In this document: positions 25,520-33,947 of the stretch, one piece after another | Numbering within the stretch: the stretch's first letter is position 1 | Layout of the letters: each line of letters begins with the position of its first letter | Position numbers and translations under genes: made by a program | From: JAAYZK01 sp964535025 | GTDB lineage: Bacteria; Planctomycetota; Phycisphaerae; SM23-33; FEN-1343 | Direction of reading: 5' to 3' | Length of the DNA stretch: 47,116 nt | NCBI GenBank assembly: GCA_964535025.1 | Contig: CAZHRW010000031.1 | Coordinates: 1-47,116, forward strand | The notes under the pieces: model-generated | Databases searched by the model: none | Told to the model about the DNA's origin: nothing | What the model saw: only the letters and a program-made list of their open reading frames with translations

Positions 25520-26581
25520 TCAGGATCTGGCCAGGCGGGGCAGGAGGGCGTCGAAGTACGCATCGAGCATGGCGTCGGGGATGTTGGGCGGGAGATGGTT
25601 TCCGACGACGAGGATGGCGCCGCGGCAGTCGGCGAGGCGCTCGAAAGTGCGGTCGATGTCGGCGCAGACCGTGTCCCATTTGCCGGCCGTGAGATCGCGA
25701 CAGTCGACGAAGCTGCCGACCAGGCAGTGCGTCCGGCCGAAGTCGTCGACCATCCGCCCGAAGTCCATGCATGGCTCGAAGATAAACCCGTCGGCGCCGG
25801 CCTCGGCGACGTCGGCGGCAAAGGCGGAGAAATTGCCGTCCGAGCAGAACAGCACCTTCTTGCCCGCGTCGTGCACCGGCTTCCACAGCTCCGCGTAGCG
25901 GGGGATGATGACCTCGCGGTAGATCTCCGGGTGCATGAACGGCCCGCCGGCCCAGACGAAATCGTCGTGCTGGATGAGCACCTCGGCGCTGGTGGCCGCC
26001 CAAGCCCGCATGTGAAACAGCGTCCGGCGGAAGAAGCTGTCGAAGACCCGCTCCATCTTCACGGGATCCGACGCCGCCAGCAGCAGCATGTCCCACCCGA
26101 ACGCGGCGATCGCCCCCGAGACGATCGTGCGGTAACAGCCGCCGGGAGTCAACTGGTCGGGACAGTCCCGCCGGGCCTGCCGGAGCTGCGCCTCATAGGC
26201 GCGCACCTGCTCGTCGAAGTCCGGCAGGCCGTACTCGGTGACGGCGTCGAATCGCCACACGTCCTCCATCGACGTGAACGGGCACGCCGTCGCCGCCCGG
26301 CGGTCGCTGCCATCGGCGGCATAGGCCGCGTGACCCATGTCGGTCGTCCGCCCCGCCTCGGCCCAGTCGATCAGCCCGTCGTGGGTGTACCACAGCAGGT
26401 CCAGCTTGAAGTGCTCCTGGTAGGCGCGCCTGAAGTCGTCGCTGTCAGCCGCGCAGCCCGTCCGGGCCGCCAGGTAGTCCGGCCGGTAGTTGAGGCTGAA
26501 CTCCGTGTGTCCCCAGCGCGGCGCCGGCCGCAGGTAAATGTTGTCCAGCGCAATGCGTGCACCCGAGGGCTCGTGACTCAT
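25520..26581 (-). CDS. uroporphyrinogen decarboxylase-like (URO-D superfamily) protein
   Basis: A 353-residue TIM-barrel protein resembling the URO-D/methyltransferase superfamily, members of which decarboxylate uroporphyrinogen or move methyl groups to corrinoid or thiol carriers. Typical elements are DLLWYTHDGLIDW, WDMLLLAASDPVKMERVFDSFFRRTLFHMRAW, QHDDFVWAGGPFMHPEIYREVIIPRYAELWKPVHDAGKKVLFCSDGN, EAGADGFIFEPCMDFGRM and the terminal VVGNHLPPNIPDAMLDAYFDALL. It lacks the heme-biosynthesis HemE N-terminal signature, so a general URO-D-like role is safer. Start ATG 26581 lies eight bases after the stop of the surface-protein gene upstream, hence probable co-transcription. An upstream frame extension to 26698 overlaps that gene and is rejected. 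Confidence 0.8.
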   Translation of the reverse strand: MSHEPSGARIALDNIYLRPAPRWGHTEFSLNYRPDYLAARTGCAADSDDFRRAYQEHFKLDLLWYTHDGLIDWAEAGRTTDMGHAAYAADGSDRRAATACPFTSMEDVWRFDAVTEYGLPDFDEQVRAYEAQLRQARRDCPDQLTPGGCYRTIVSGAIAAFGWDMLLLAASDPVKMERVFDSFFRRTLFHMRAWAATSAEVLIQHDDFVWAGGPFMHPEIYREVIIPRYAELWKPVHDAGKKVLFCSDGNFSAFAADVAEAGADGFIFEPCMDFGRMVDDFGRTHCLVGSFVDCRDLTAGKWDTVCADIDRTFERLADCRGAILVVGNHLPPNIPDAMLDAYFDALLPRLARS

Positions 26582-26589
26582 CAACGACA

Positions 26590-28881
26590 CTATAGGCCGA
26601 CGGGCCCGGCTGGGCCAGCGGTCATTTCCTCGATGCTCCAGAACCGCGGCCCCTCGGGTCCGCCGGCGCCGAAGCCGCCGCCGCTGGGCTCGTTCCACTG
26701 CATCGAATCGCGTCCGCCTCCACCGGCGAACAGCAGGCCGGCCAGGGCGGCCGGATCGTCAACCTCGTCGAGGAGGTTGACGACGATCTCGTCGTTACCG
26801 CCGCCGGCCCGAACCGCCAGCGACCCGAACCCGCGGACGGCGGCGGCCCCGCCGTCCCAGTCCTTGGCGGCGACGGTGATCCGGTCGCTGCCGGCGCCGG
26901 TCCGCACGTCGGCCCCAGCGAACAGCAGGTCGGCGCTGCACACGACGATGTCATCGCCGCCGCCGGTGTGGATCCAGGTGCCCCACCCGACGCCGGCGTC
27001 GTCGGTGTACACATCATCGGCCCCGCGGCCGGTGCGAAGGGTCACGGTGCCCTCGGCGCTCAGTCCGCCCATGTCGATGGTATCGTCGGAGGCGCCGATC
27101 GAGGCGACGACCAGGTCGCCGTGCACGTCGGCCATCCCGAGTCTGGCGTTGAGGGAACGGCGGTAAGCGAAGGTCATCCTCGCGTCGCCGGCGACGGCGC
27201 AGCCACTTAGGTCGAGGTAGGCTTCCTGCCCGCCCAGGCGGCCGAACAGGCTGCCGTCGATGGTGCCGCCCACGACGACCTCGCCTTCCCAGCGTCCGCC
27301 CGAGCGGATTTGCACGTCGCCGTGGACGTCCAGCGTTTCGGTGCTGATCCAGCCGCGGCGGCCGCCGAGTTGCATGATGAGGTCCTTGTCGATCGTGCCG
27401 GCCATGTTGAGGTAGAGTTGCGCGGCGGGGCCGTTGATGACCCTCGCGTGGCCCATCACGTCGAAATCGGAGGCAACCACGCTGGCGTAGGGGCTGCGGG
27501 TGACGAAGGTGGCATTTCCGCCGACGGACACGTCGGTGATCGTCTGCATGATCTCGCTGTGGCGTCCGCCCGTACGGGTCGTCAAGCCGCCGTAGATGTC
27601 GGTATCTTCCAGGGTCCACTGGTTGGTGTCGGCCGTCCCGCCGCCCAGGAGCGTCAGGTCGTTGGCGACGGTGACCGATGAGAAGGTCACGTCCACGTTG
27701 GCTGCTCCCTGGCGGAAGATCGCGTTGTGGTTGACCCACGCCATCGACACCGACACGTCGCCGTACCCGGCGGGCTTTCTGACCAGCAAGTCGCGGTCGA
27801 AGGTGCAGTGGGCGATCTCGGCGGTCAGCTCGCCGCGGCCATCGGCGAGGATGACGTTGCCCACCACGCCCGTGCACGCCAAGGTGATCTCGTCGAACAG
27901 GCTGCGGGTCGTATTGATGTACAGGTCGCCGCCGATCAGCGGGCCGGCCTCGTTGTCGTCTTCAACGTAACCCAGTCTGATATGGCTGGGCCCCGCGCCC
28001 GGCAGGATGTGGAAGTTCCCGCCGATGTCGGCGCGGCAGACATCGATGGTCACGTCGCCGGAGCCGAAGCGGGCGTAAGCGCTGCCGCCGATCGTCGCCA
28101 GGTCGGCCGTGACGCCGCCGCCCTCCCGGCCGCCGAATACCCTCACGTGCCCGTTGATCAGGCTTTCGTGGAGGTTGGCCGCCGTGGCCCCGCGGCCGAC
28201 GACCGTGAGGTCGCCGCCGACGACCGATCCGCCGTTGACAGTGACATCGCAGGTGTAGACGCCGTGCACCCGCACGGAGCCGTCGACGCGGGCGGCGGTC
28301 ATGGCCACCGACGTGAACAGCCCCCCCCGGGCGGTGAAGTGGCCGCCGATGGTCGTGTCGATCGGCAGCCCCTGGTAGGCGGGGAACGACGTGTCGGCGT
28401 AGGCGCCCACGCCAATCCACCCAAACGGGCCGATCACGTCGACGCGGCCGTCGACCTGCACGCCGGCGAGGGTCAGTTGGTTGTCGGCCTCGGTGAACAG
28501 GTCGCCCCGGAACCCGCCGCCGCGTTTGGTATGCACCGTGAGGTTGCCCCGAATGCGGGTGGCGCCGCCGGGCGATCCCACGATAAGGGTATCGGTGCCG
28601 CGGCCGAGGCTGACCACGACGTTGCCGGTCACCCCGTCGAGGACCACCGGGCCGAAATCGCCGTTGGTCGTCCCGTCGAGATCCTCGACGCGGTACTGGT
28701 CGGCACTGAGATCCGCCTGGTCGATGATGACGTGGTTGGACTCGGCGTCGCCCCAGACGAACAGGTGGCCGTCGACGACGGCGGCCGTGATGTTGCCCGA
28801 GAGCATCAGTCTCTCTTCGAGCGGTTCCAGCGCGGGGGCGTGGGGAAGGGGCCTACCGAGACGGGTGGTGGATGACGGCAT
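26590..28881 (-). CDS. LEPR-motif surface protein with repeated beta-strand units
   Basis: A 763-residue secreted protein. The N-terminus (LEPLEERLMLSGN, residues 18-30) is the planctomycete LEPRxLL-type export motif. The rest is a long series of short units of the form VxGxVxVxGxxxxxVxVxGGxVGGDLTVxGRG, INGHVRVFGG, GGDLYINTTRS, VHGDVQIRSGG and VHGDLVVAS. These look like successive rungs of a right-handed beta-helix or bactofilin-like solenoid. Toward the C-terminus are GTDTLIVGS/GADDVYTDDA/GGGDDIVVCS/GAGSDRITV/GGNDEIVV, which resemble Ca-binding nonapeptide-like Gly-Asp repeats. It has no catalytic motif and is probably an adhesin or cell-surface matrix protein. A sigma-70 promoter lies ~100 bases upstream. 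Confidence 0.8.
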   Translation of the reverse strand: MPSSTTRLGRPLPHAPALEPLEERLMLSGNITAAVVDGHLFVWGDAESNHVIIDQADLSADQYRVEDLDGTTNGDFGPVVLDGVTGNVVVSLGRGTDTLIVGSPGGATRIRGNLTVHTKRGGGFRGDLFTEADNQLTLAGVQVDGRVDVIGPFGWIGVGAYADTSFPAYQGLPIDTTIGGHFTARGGLFTSVAMTAARVDGSVRVHGVYTCDVTVNGGSVVGGDLTVVGRGATAANLHESLINGHVRVFGGREGGGVTADLATIGGSAYARFGSGDVTIDVCRADIGGNFHILPGAGPSHIRLGYVEDDNEAGPLIGGDLYINTTRSLFDEITLACTGVVGNVILADGRGELTAEIAHCTFDRDLLVRKPAGYGDVSVSMAWVNHNAIFRQGAANVDVTFSSVTVANDLTLLGGGTADTNQWTLEDTDIYGGLTTRTGGRHSEIMQTITDVSVGGNATFVTRSPYASVVASDFDVMGHARVINGPAAQLYLNMAGTIDKDLIMQLGGRRGWISTETLDVHGDVQIRSGGRWEGEVVVGGTIDGSLFGRLGGQEAYLDLSGCAVAGDARMTFAYRRSLNARLGMADVHGDLVVASIGASDDTIDMGGLSAEGTVTLRTGRGADDVYTDDAGVGWGTWIHTGGGDDIVVCSADLLFAGADVRTGAGSDRITVAAKDWDGGAAAVRGFGSLAVRAGGGNDEIVVNLLDEVDDPAALAGLLFAGGGGRDSMQWNEPSGGGFGAGGPEGPRFWSIEEMTAGPAGPVGL

Positions 28882-28986
28882 CGCAGCGCCCTTTCGTATC
28901 GTGAGAGGCTCGCGGGGGAGCGGCCCGCGGATCGGTCTCGGCGTGCGCCTCCCTACGCACGCCCGGAGCTTGAGTCTAGTCCAACT

Positions 28987-29015
28987 ATCTTATGGCAGAA
29001 TGCGAAAACCGTCAA
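28987..29015 (-). promoter_or_regulatory. sigma-70 promoter of the surface-protein/URO-D operon
   Basis: On the minus strand TTGACG (29015-29010), a 17-base spacer and TAAGAT (28992-28987). The start would be near 28980, about 100 bases before the LEPR-protein start codon. Confidence 0.65.
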
Positions 29016-29192
29016 CCGCGCAAATTGCCGCCGCGGCCCGCCCCGCAGGGGCATTCGAAGCGGCTTTGGCAGGATCCTGCCCGGCGGATGAAATGTTAAT
29101 CGTTGCTCAACCGGCATTAAGCGATGTATCGCTCGCGAGCCCCCCACCCCCCGCCGCCGCAGGCCGCCCGCGGGGACATCGCTTCGTTGGCG
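29016..29192. other. intergenic stretch with perfect palindromes, no gene
   Basis: The rest of the ~310 bases between the glycan operon end and the surface-protein gene. It holds GGCAGGATCCTGCC (29068-29081), AGCGAT-gt-ATCGCT (29120-29133) and the overlapping GCTCGCGAGC (29131-29140). These may be regulator sites or a terminator of the leftward glycan operon; there is no U-run. No convincing coding frame is present. Confidence 0.5.
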
Positions 29193-30386
29193 TCACTGGA
29201 CGGGTCGCTTGGTACCGGACACGGACGGACGCGACAGCGCCTCGACGACGACGTCGGCATAGCGGTCCCAGGTGAACCGCCCGGCGCGTCGGCGGGCGGC
29301 GTGGTTCATCGCCGCCAGGGCCGCCGGGTCGGACGCCAGGCGGTCCAGCGCCGCGGCCAGGGCCGCCGGGTCGGTGGCGTCGTAGAGCAGGCCCTCCCGT
29401 CCGTCGTCGATCAACTCCCCGGCCGTGCTGTAGACCGCCGGCGGGGCGTGCCGCGGACCGAGAATGGCCAGCCCCGACGCCATCGCCTCGACGTAGATCA
29501 GGCCGTACGTCTCGTAAGGCGCCGTGTGGCACAGCACATCGCCCACCGCGTACCAGGGGCGGACATCCTCCACCCACCCGGCGAAGTGTACACGGCCGGC
29601 CAGGCCCCGCTCGTCGCACAGCCGCCGCAGCGGGGCGCGCTGCGGGCCGTCCCCGACGAACACCGCCTGCACCGCCGCGGTCGTCCGCCCCAGGGCCTCG
29701 GCGAGCAGGCGGGCGTTCTTGCGAACCGTCAGCGCGCCAACGTAGAGCACGGTCAGCCGGTCGGCGGGCGCGCCCGGGGCCGGGCGGGCCTCGTCGCGCG
29801 ACGCCGCGACGGCGGGCCCCGGGTAGGCCACGTGGAGCTTGTCGGCCGGGATGCCCGCGGCGATCAAGCCGTCGCGCATCCATCGCGAGGAGACGACCGA
29901 ACACGCGGCGGCCCGATACGCGCGGCGTTCCACGTACGCGTTGAGCCCCAGCCGCAGCCACGAGCCGCGCGGGAACGAGAACGTCCCGCGGCGTTCAAAG
30001 GCCTCGCTGGCGACCAGCAGGTCGGTGACGATGTGAACGACCGGCACCTCCGGCCGGGCACGCCGCGCCGCGAGTGTCAGCCAGGGCGAAAAGGCCAGCA
30101 CGGCCGCCGGTCGGCGCGTGTGGCGGCGGAGCTGACGGGCGAGCGGGCGGATCGTCGCGCACGCGCCAGCGCGCCAACCGAGCCGGGGCAGGCCGGTGGC
30201 GGGCAGGGCGGTGACGTCGAACCCCTCGACGGCGGACCGCCGGACCTGCTGGCCCTGCGATCGGCAGACCAGGCGGATGTCCCAGCCGCGGGCCTGCAGG
30301 ATCCTCGCCAGGTGCAGGGCGTGTTTTTCGCCGCCCCGGAGCGTGTCGGTGGTCAGATCGCCCGAGACGTAGAGGTCTATCGCCAC
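29193..30386 (-). CDS. GT4-family glycosyltransferase
   Basis: A 397-residue GT-B glycosyltransferase. The N-terminal domain (VAIDLYVSGDLTTDTLRGGEKHALHLARILQARG) has the family GG-x-E acceptor loop. The C-terminal donor domain has LTVLYVGALTVRKN, VGDGPQRAPLRRLCDERGLAGRVHFAGWVEDV and the EX7E motif in ETYGLIYVEAMASGLA. Start GTG 30386 with AAGGGGG upstream overlaps the upstream GT2 gene by ten bases; the long open frame further upstream is the GT2 gene in another frame. It is the last gene of the leftward glycan operon. The sugar specificity cannot be seen. Confidence 0.9.
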   Translation of the reverse strand: MAIDLYVSGDLTTDTLRGGEKHALHLARILQARGWDIRLVCRSQGQQVRRSAVEGFDVTALPATGLPRLGWRAGACATIRPLARQLRRHTRRPAAVLAFSPWLTLAARRARPEVPVVHIVTDLLVASEAFERRGTFSFPRGSWLRLGLNAYVERRAYRAAACSVVSSRWMRDGLIAAGIPADKLHVAYPGPAVAASRDEARPAPGAPADRLTVLYVGALTVRKNARLLAEALGRTTAAVQAVFVGDGPQRAPLRRLCDERGLAGRVHFAGWVEDVRPWYAVGDVLCHTAPYETYGLIYVEAMASGLAILGPRHAPPAVYSTAGELIDDGREGLLYDATDPAALAAALDRLASDPAALAAMNHAARRRAGRFTWDRYADVVVEALSRPSVSGTKRPVQ

Positions 30387-31312
30387 AGGCGCGCCACCCC
30401 CTTCACGCGGGCCGACTGGCGGTCGTAGCAGTCGCTGCCCAGCAGGCACTCCAGGGCGACCTTCAGCCGCGCGGCGTCGAGGCCGCCGGCAAGGCTGCGC
30501 GCGAGCCACCGCGCCGCCTCGGCGCGGGCGCCCTCGGCGAGGTGGGACCTCGCCAGGTCGAAGGCCTCCCGCGCCAGCGCCGCCCGGCGGTCGCGCCGCA
30601 GCCGGCGGTCCACCAGGTACCCTTTGCAGCGGGCGAACACCTCGCGACGACACAGAGCCCGGGCGATCCGGCCGTGATGCGCGACGGTCCCGTCGTGCTG
30701 GATATGCACGCGGCAGCGGACGGCCGGATCGGCCACGAAGGGCGCTGTCGCGGCCAGGCGCAGGTAGAGATCGACGTCCTCGGCCACTGGGAGCGCCTCG
30801 TCGAACCCGCCGCACCGCTCGAAGACGGCCCGACGAACGAGGACCGTGTCGGTGGCGATCGCCTCAGAGATATTGTCCAGCAGTTGTCGCTGCAGGTCCA
30901 GGGCCGTCCGGGGCAGGGGTGCAGGCCGTTCGACACACCGGTGGTCGAGTGTGATTGTTTCATGACTGCACACGGCCCAATCGGCGCCGGCGGCGGTCGC
31001 CTGCTTCAACTGGGCGGCCAGCTTGCCGTCGAGCCATTCATCGTCGCTGTCGAGGAAGGCGATCCACGGGGCGTCCGTAGCGCGCACGCCCGCGTTTCGC
31101 GCCGCCGCCGGACCGCGGTTGGCTTGGCGGATGAGGCGGACGGGCGTGCCGGCGTACCGGGCCACCGCGGCATCGGTGGCGTCGGTGGAGCCGTCGTCGA
31201 CAACGACGATCTCGCAGCCGTCCACGTCCTGGGCAAGAGCCGACTCGATCGACCGGCCCAGGACGGCGGCGCGATTATACGTCGGAATGATCACCGCTAC
31301 GGTCGCTGTCAC
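30377..31312 (-). CDS. GT2-family glycosyltransferase
   Basis: A 311-residue GT-A glycosyltransferase: VAVIIPTYNRAAVLGRSIESALAQD (residues 5-29), IVVVDDGSTDAT (36-46), ANRGPAAARNAGVRAT, then the DXD-like IAFLDSDDEWLDGK that binds the metal-nucleotide. The C-terminal part is predicted helical. The start is GTG 31312 with GGGGAGGG upstream; the preceding gene ends 19 bases away. It probably adds one sugar of the repeat unit. Confidence 0.9.
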   Translation of the reverse strand: MTATVAVIIPTYNRAAVLGRSIESALAQDVDGCEIVVVDDGSTDATDAAVARYAGTPVRLIRQANRGPAAARNAGVRATDAPWIAFLDSDDEWLDGKLAAQLKQATAAGADWAVCSHETITLDHRCVERPAPLPRTALDLQRQLLDNISEAIATDTVLVRRAVFERCGGFDEALPVAEDVDLYLRLAATAPFVADPAVRCRVHIQHDGTVAHHGRIARALCRREVFARCKGYLVDRRLRRDRRAALAREAFDLARSHLAEGARAEAARWLARSLAGGLDAARLKVALECLLGSDCYDRQSARVKGVARLWR

Positions 31313-31330
31313 AGGTGCCCTCCCCCCGGT

Positions 31331-32275
31331 TCACAGGTGGCGGAGCATCCGCATCCGCCCCGCTTCCGTCCACACCAGCCAGGGGTCGGCCATCAGCCGG
31401 AGACACTCGGCGAGCGACCCGCCCCACCACCGCCCGCGCCAATGGCTCGCCAGACGATCGGCCCGAAAGCTCATCACGTCGGCGAGCAATCGTCCGCTGA
31501 AACGCAGCGGGGAAATCCCCGCGGCACGGGCCGCGGCGTACGCACAGCGCATCGTCTCGCGGATCTGGCCGGCCCGGCTGCGGTCGCTCTTGCACTCGGG
31601 GTGGATCCGGCTGACCGACAGGACGTCGTCGATCGCCGCCGGCATCGCGTGGCGTGCGAAACGCAGCCACAGTTCATAGTCCATCGCCAGGTGGTTGTCC
31701 ACCCGCAACCCCTCGGCACGTTCCCACAGATCACGCGTCCAGAATGTCGACGGCTGACAAAGGTAGTGCCCCGGCGCGCCCCATCGCCAGAATGCCATCA
31801 GCGCTTCGGCCGACGCCACGCCGGATCGACCGATCGACGCCTTGCCGGTGTGCAGGTACCGAATCTCCCCGGCGCCGGTGAGCCAGTGGCAGTCGGGATG
31901 CTCGGCGAAATAGCGCCCCACGAGGGTCAGGGCGCCGTCGGCGAGCAGATCGTCGCAGCACAGCCACCCGAGGACGTCGCCGGTCGCCCGCGCCAGCCCG
32001 CGATTGATCGCATCGGACTGTCCACCGTCCGCTTCGCTGACCCAGGCAGTCAGCCGGTCGTCGTAGCGGCGCAGGATCTCGACGGTCTCGTCGGTCGACC
32101 CGCCGTCCATGACGATCAGTTCCAGATCGGGATCCCCCTGGCCCAGCACCGACTCGATGGCCTCGGCGATGAACCGGCCCTGGTTGTAGCTGGGGATCAC
32201 GATGCTGATCCGCGGCCAGGTGAGCCCGTCCGCCTCGCCGGCGCCCGCTCGATGGTCGTGAAGACAGCGCGTCAT
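31331..32275 (-). CDS. GT2-family glycosyltransferase
   Basis: A 314-residue GT-A enzyme. WPRISIVIPSYNQGRFIAEAIESVLGQ, LIVMDGGSTDETVEILRRY, SEADGGQSDAINRGLARATGDVLGWLCCDDLL (the DXD position is CDD) and MDYELWLRFARHAMPAAIDDVLSVSRIH are characteristic of the GT2 group that begins with IVTPSYNQ. ATG 32275 overlaps the stop of the acetyltransferase gene (ATGA) and has a strong SD (AAGGAGG) seven bases upstream. An open frame of 35 more codons upstream is not needed. Confidence 0.9.
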   Translation of the reverse strand: MTRCLHDHRAGAGEADGLTWPRISIVIPSYNQGRFIAEAIESVLGQGDPDLELIVMDGGSTDETVEILRRYDDRLTAWVSEADGGQSDAINRGLARATGDVLGWLCCDDLLADGALTLVGRYFAEHPDCHWLTGAGEIRYLHTGKASIGRSGVASAEALMAFWRWGAPGHYLCQPSTFWTRDLWERAEGLRVDNHLAMDYELWLRFARHAMPAAIDDVLSVSRIHPECKSDRSRAGQIRETMRCAYAAARAAGISPLRFSGRLLADVMSFRADRLASHWRGRWWGGSLAECLRLMADPWLVWTEAGRMRMLRHL

Positions 32276-33036
32276 CCGACAGCCTCCTTGTCGAGACTCC
32301 AGCCAGGCAGCGCCTCGGGGGCCGTGCCGCCCAGCACGTCGGCGGCGGCTTGGAGGCGCGAGGCATCCCATTCCCACCACGCCGTCGTCAGCAGGCGTTC
32401 AATCGTCTCGTCGTCGAAGCGGTAGCGAATGACCCTCGCGGGCGTGCCACCGACAATCGCGTAAGGCGGCACATCGTCGGCGACCACGGCCCCGGCGGCG
32501 ACGATGGCTCCGTGGCCGATGGTCACGCCGTCGCGGAGGAACACCCGCGCGCCGATCCACACGTCCGAGCCGACCGTCACCGGCGCGTGCTCGACGGCGG
32601 TGTCGCGCGCCGTGAACGTCACGCCGCACGGCGGGGTGGTCGAATAGAACACTGGGCTCGTGCTGACCCGATCGGTCGGGTGCTCGCCGAGCCCGCAGAG
32701 CAGCTCTAGACCGATCGAGCAGAACCGTCCGAACGTTGCGCCGCGGATCGTCGCGTGGCCGGCGAAGTAGCTGTAGCCCCCCACCGTCACGTCCGTTAGT
32801 TCCGTGCAGGGCCCGACCAGCGCGTTGGCGCCGACGGTCGCCCGCATCAGGCGGGCGGCGGCCTTGACGGTGACGTTGGCGCCCAGGCGCGACGCCGTCA
32901 CGCCGGCACCGTCAACGATGACGCAGCCGGGAGCCAGCGTCACATCGATCACGTCGGCCCACCGGCCGATCGTGGCCTCGGGGTGCTCCCGGCGAAGCCG
33001 TCGGTGTCGCAGGTAGCATCGAAACCGGTCGATCAT
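32272..33036 (-). CDS. hexapeptide-repeat (CatB/LbH) O-acetyltransferase
   Basis: A 254-residue left-handed beta-helix acyltransferase. Hexapeptide-type repeats run from about residue 30 to 200 (for example GCVIVDGAGVTASRLGANVTVKAAARLM and VTVGSDVWIGARVFLRDGVTIGHGAIVAAGAVVADDVPPYAIVGGTPARVI). The catalytic-type His119 lies in GEHPTDRVSTSPVFY, which is typical of the XAT/CatB class. It probably acetylates a sugar of the surface glycan. Its ATG overlaps the stop of the DUF115 gene (ATGA), and the GT2 gene downstream overlaps it in turn. Confidence 0.9.
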   Translation of the reverse strand: MIDRFRCYLRHRRLRREHPEATIGRWADVIDVTLAPGCVIVDGAGVTASRLGANVTVKAAARLMRATVGANALVGPCTELTDVTVGGYSYFAGHATIRGATFGRFCSIGLELLCGLGEHPTDRVSTSPVFYSTTPPCGVTFTARDTAVEHAPVTVGSDVWIGARVFLRDGVTIGHGAIVAAGAVVADDVPPYAIVGGTPARVIRYRFDDETIERLLTTAWWEWDASRLQAAADVLGGTAPEALPGWSLDKEAVG

Positions 33037-33947
33037 GAGCTCACCCCCACCCCGACAGGCTCAACCAGGTCCGCCAATGTCGCGCGCGGAAACACGTCGA
33101 GCATCCCCCCGGCGGTGGCATTGGTGATCGTGATGCCCCGCGCCGCCAGCGCCTGGCGCATCAACCGGTATTGCCGCCAGCGGAAGTGATATTCCTCGAA
33201 CCAGCGCTCTGTGGTAAATTCGCTGAGGTGCTCGACATCGCTGACGCCGTCTTCCTCGCGATAGAAGTGGTGGTTGGTCACCCGTTTCACGTCGGCGAGG
33301 TAGTCGTGGTCACAGCCGAGCAGGACGATCTCGCTGCAACCCATATACGCGGCCACCTGGATCGCAATATAGGGTACCGTCCGAACCTCGAAAGGCCTGG
33401 CCGTCAAATCCCACACGTCGGAGCGGGTGTGGTTGGTCTCGATCAACTGCTCAGACCGGCCGTAGTCGACGAAATACTGGTGCGTCCTGCGGCGTCGAGG
33501 GTACGCCAGGAGGTAGTCCCACAGGGAATACGCGTACGGCCGGTGGCCGAAGATGTAGTGCACGTCGTCGTCGTAGTGGGCGTCGAAGCCGTCGAAGACG
33601 GTGTCGAGCGTGTGGAAATCGAACGGCGGGTGGTACGGCGCCAGCACGTGGTAGGCCGGGCGGATTCGCCGGATGTCCGGGTGGAGGAAGAAGTGGCTGA
33701 CGGCGATGCACAGTTCCTCGGCCAGGGGCGTCAGATCCTGCGTTTGGATTGACGGACCGGTGGCCAGGATGAAACACCGCCGGCCTTCGTGGCGGCCGGC
33801 CAGTTCGGCGTTGCGCGCGATGACGTCGGGCGGCAGCGTCGGCGGAGGCACCACCAGGCGGTCCCGCGCCCGGCGCAGCACGTCCACCACGCCTTCCGGC
33901 GCGCACCAGCGCAGCGCAAACCGGGCCAGGCGCCTCACGCCCTGCAT
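33033..33947 (-). CDS. DUF115 (MptE-like/Maf-like) protein
   Basis: A 304-residue protein of the DUF115/6-hydroxymethylpterin diphosphokinase MptE-like family. RRCFILATGPSIQTQDLTPL (56-75) matches the family Gly-x-Gly-Pro-Ser motif; HTRSDVW, AIQVAAYMGCSEIVLLGCDHDYL and TNATAGGMLDVFPR follow. Members near nonulosonate genes (flagellin Maf proteins) are linked to sugar transfer to proteins. That is known for the family; its role here is inference. AGGAGG precedes ATG 33947, and the start overlaps the NeuB-type gene by 13 bases. The open frame upstream to 34118 is NeuB in another frame. Confidence 0.85.
   Translation of the reverse strand: MQGVRRLARFALRWCAPEGVVDVLRRARDRLVVPPPTLPPDVIARNAELAGRHEGRRCFILATGPSIQTQDLTPLAEELCIAVSHFFLHPDIRRIRPAYHVLAPYHPPFDFHTLDTVFDGFDAHYDDDVHYIFGHRPYAYSLWDYLLAYPRRRRTHQYFVDYGRSEQLIETNHTRSDVWDLTARPFEVRTVPYIAIQVAAYMGCSEIVLLGCDHDYLADVKRVTNHHFYREEDGVSDVEHLSEFTTERWFEEYHFRWRQYRLMRQALAARGITITNATAGGMLDVFPRATLADLVEPVGVGVSS

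Noticed and set aside
29193..30815. 540-codon reading of the terminal glycosyltransferase
   Set aside because: The first 143 codons overlap the GT2 gene in another frame and lack homology; GTG 30386 with a good SD fits the family start.
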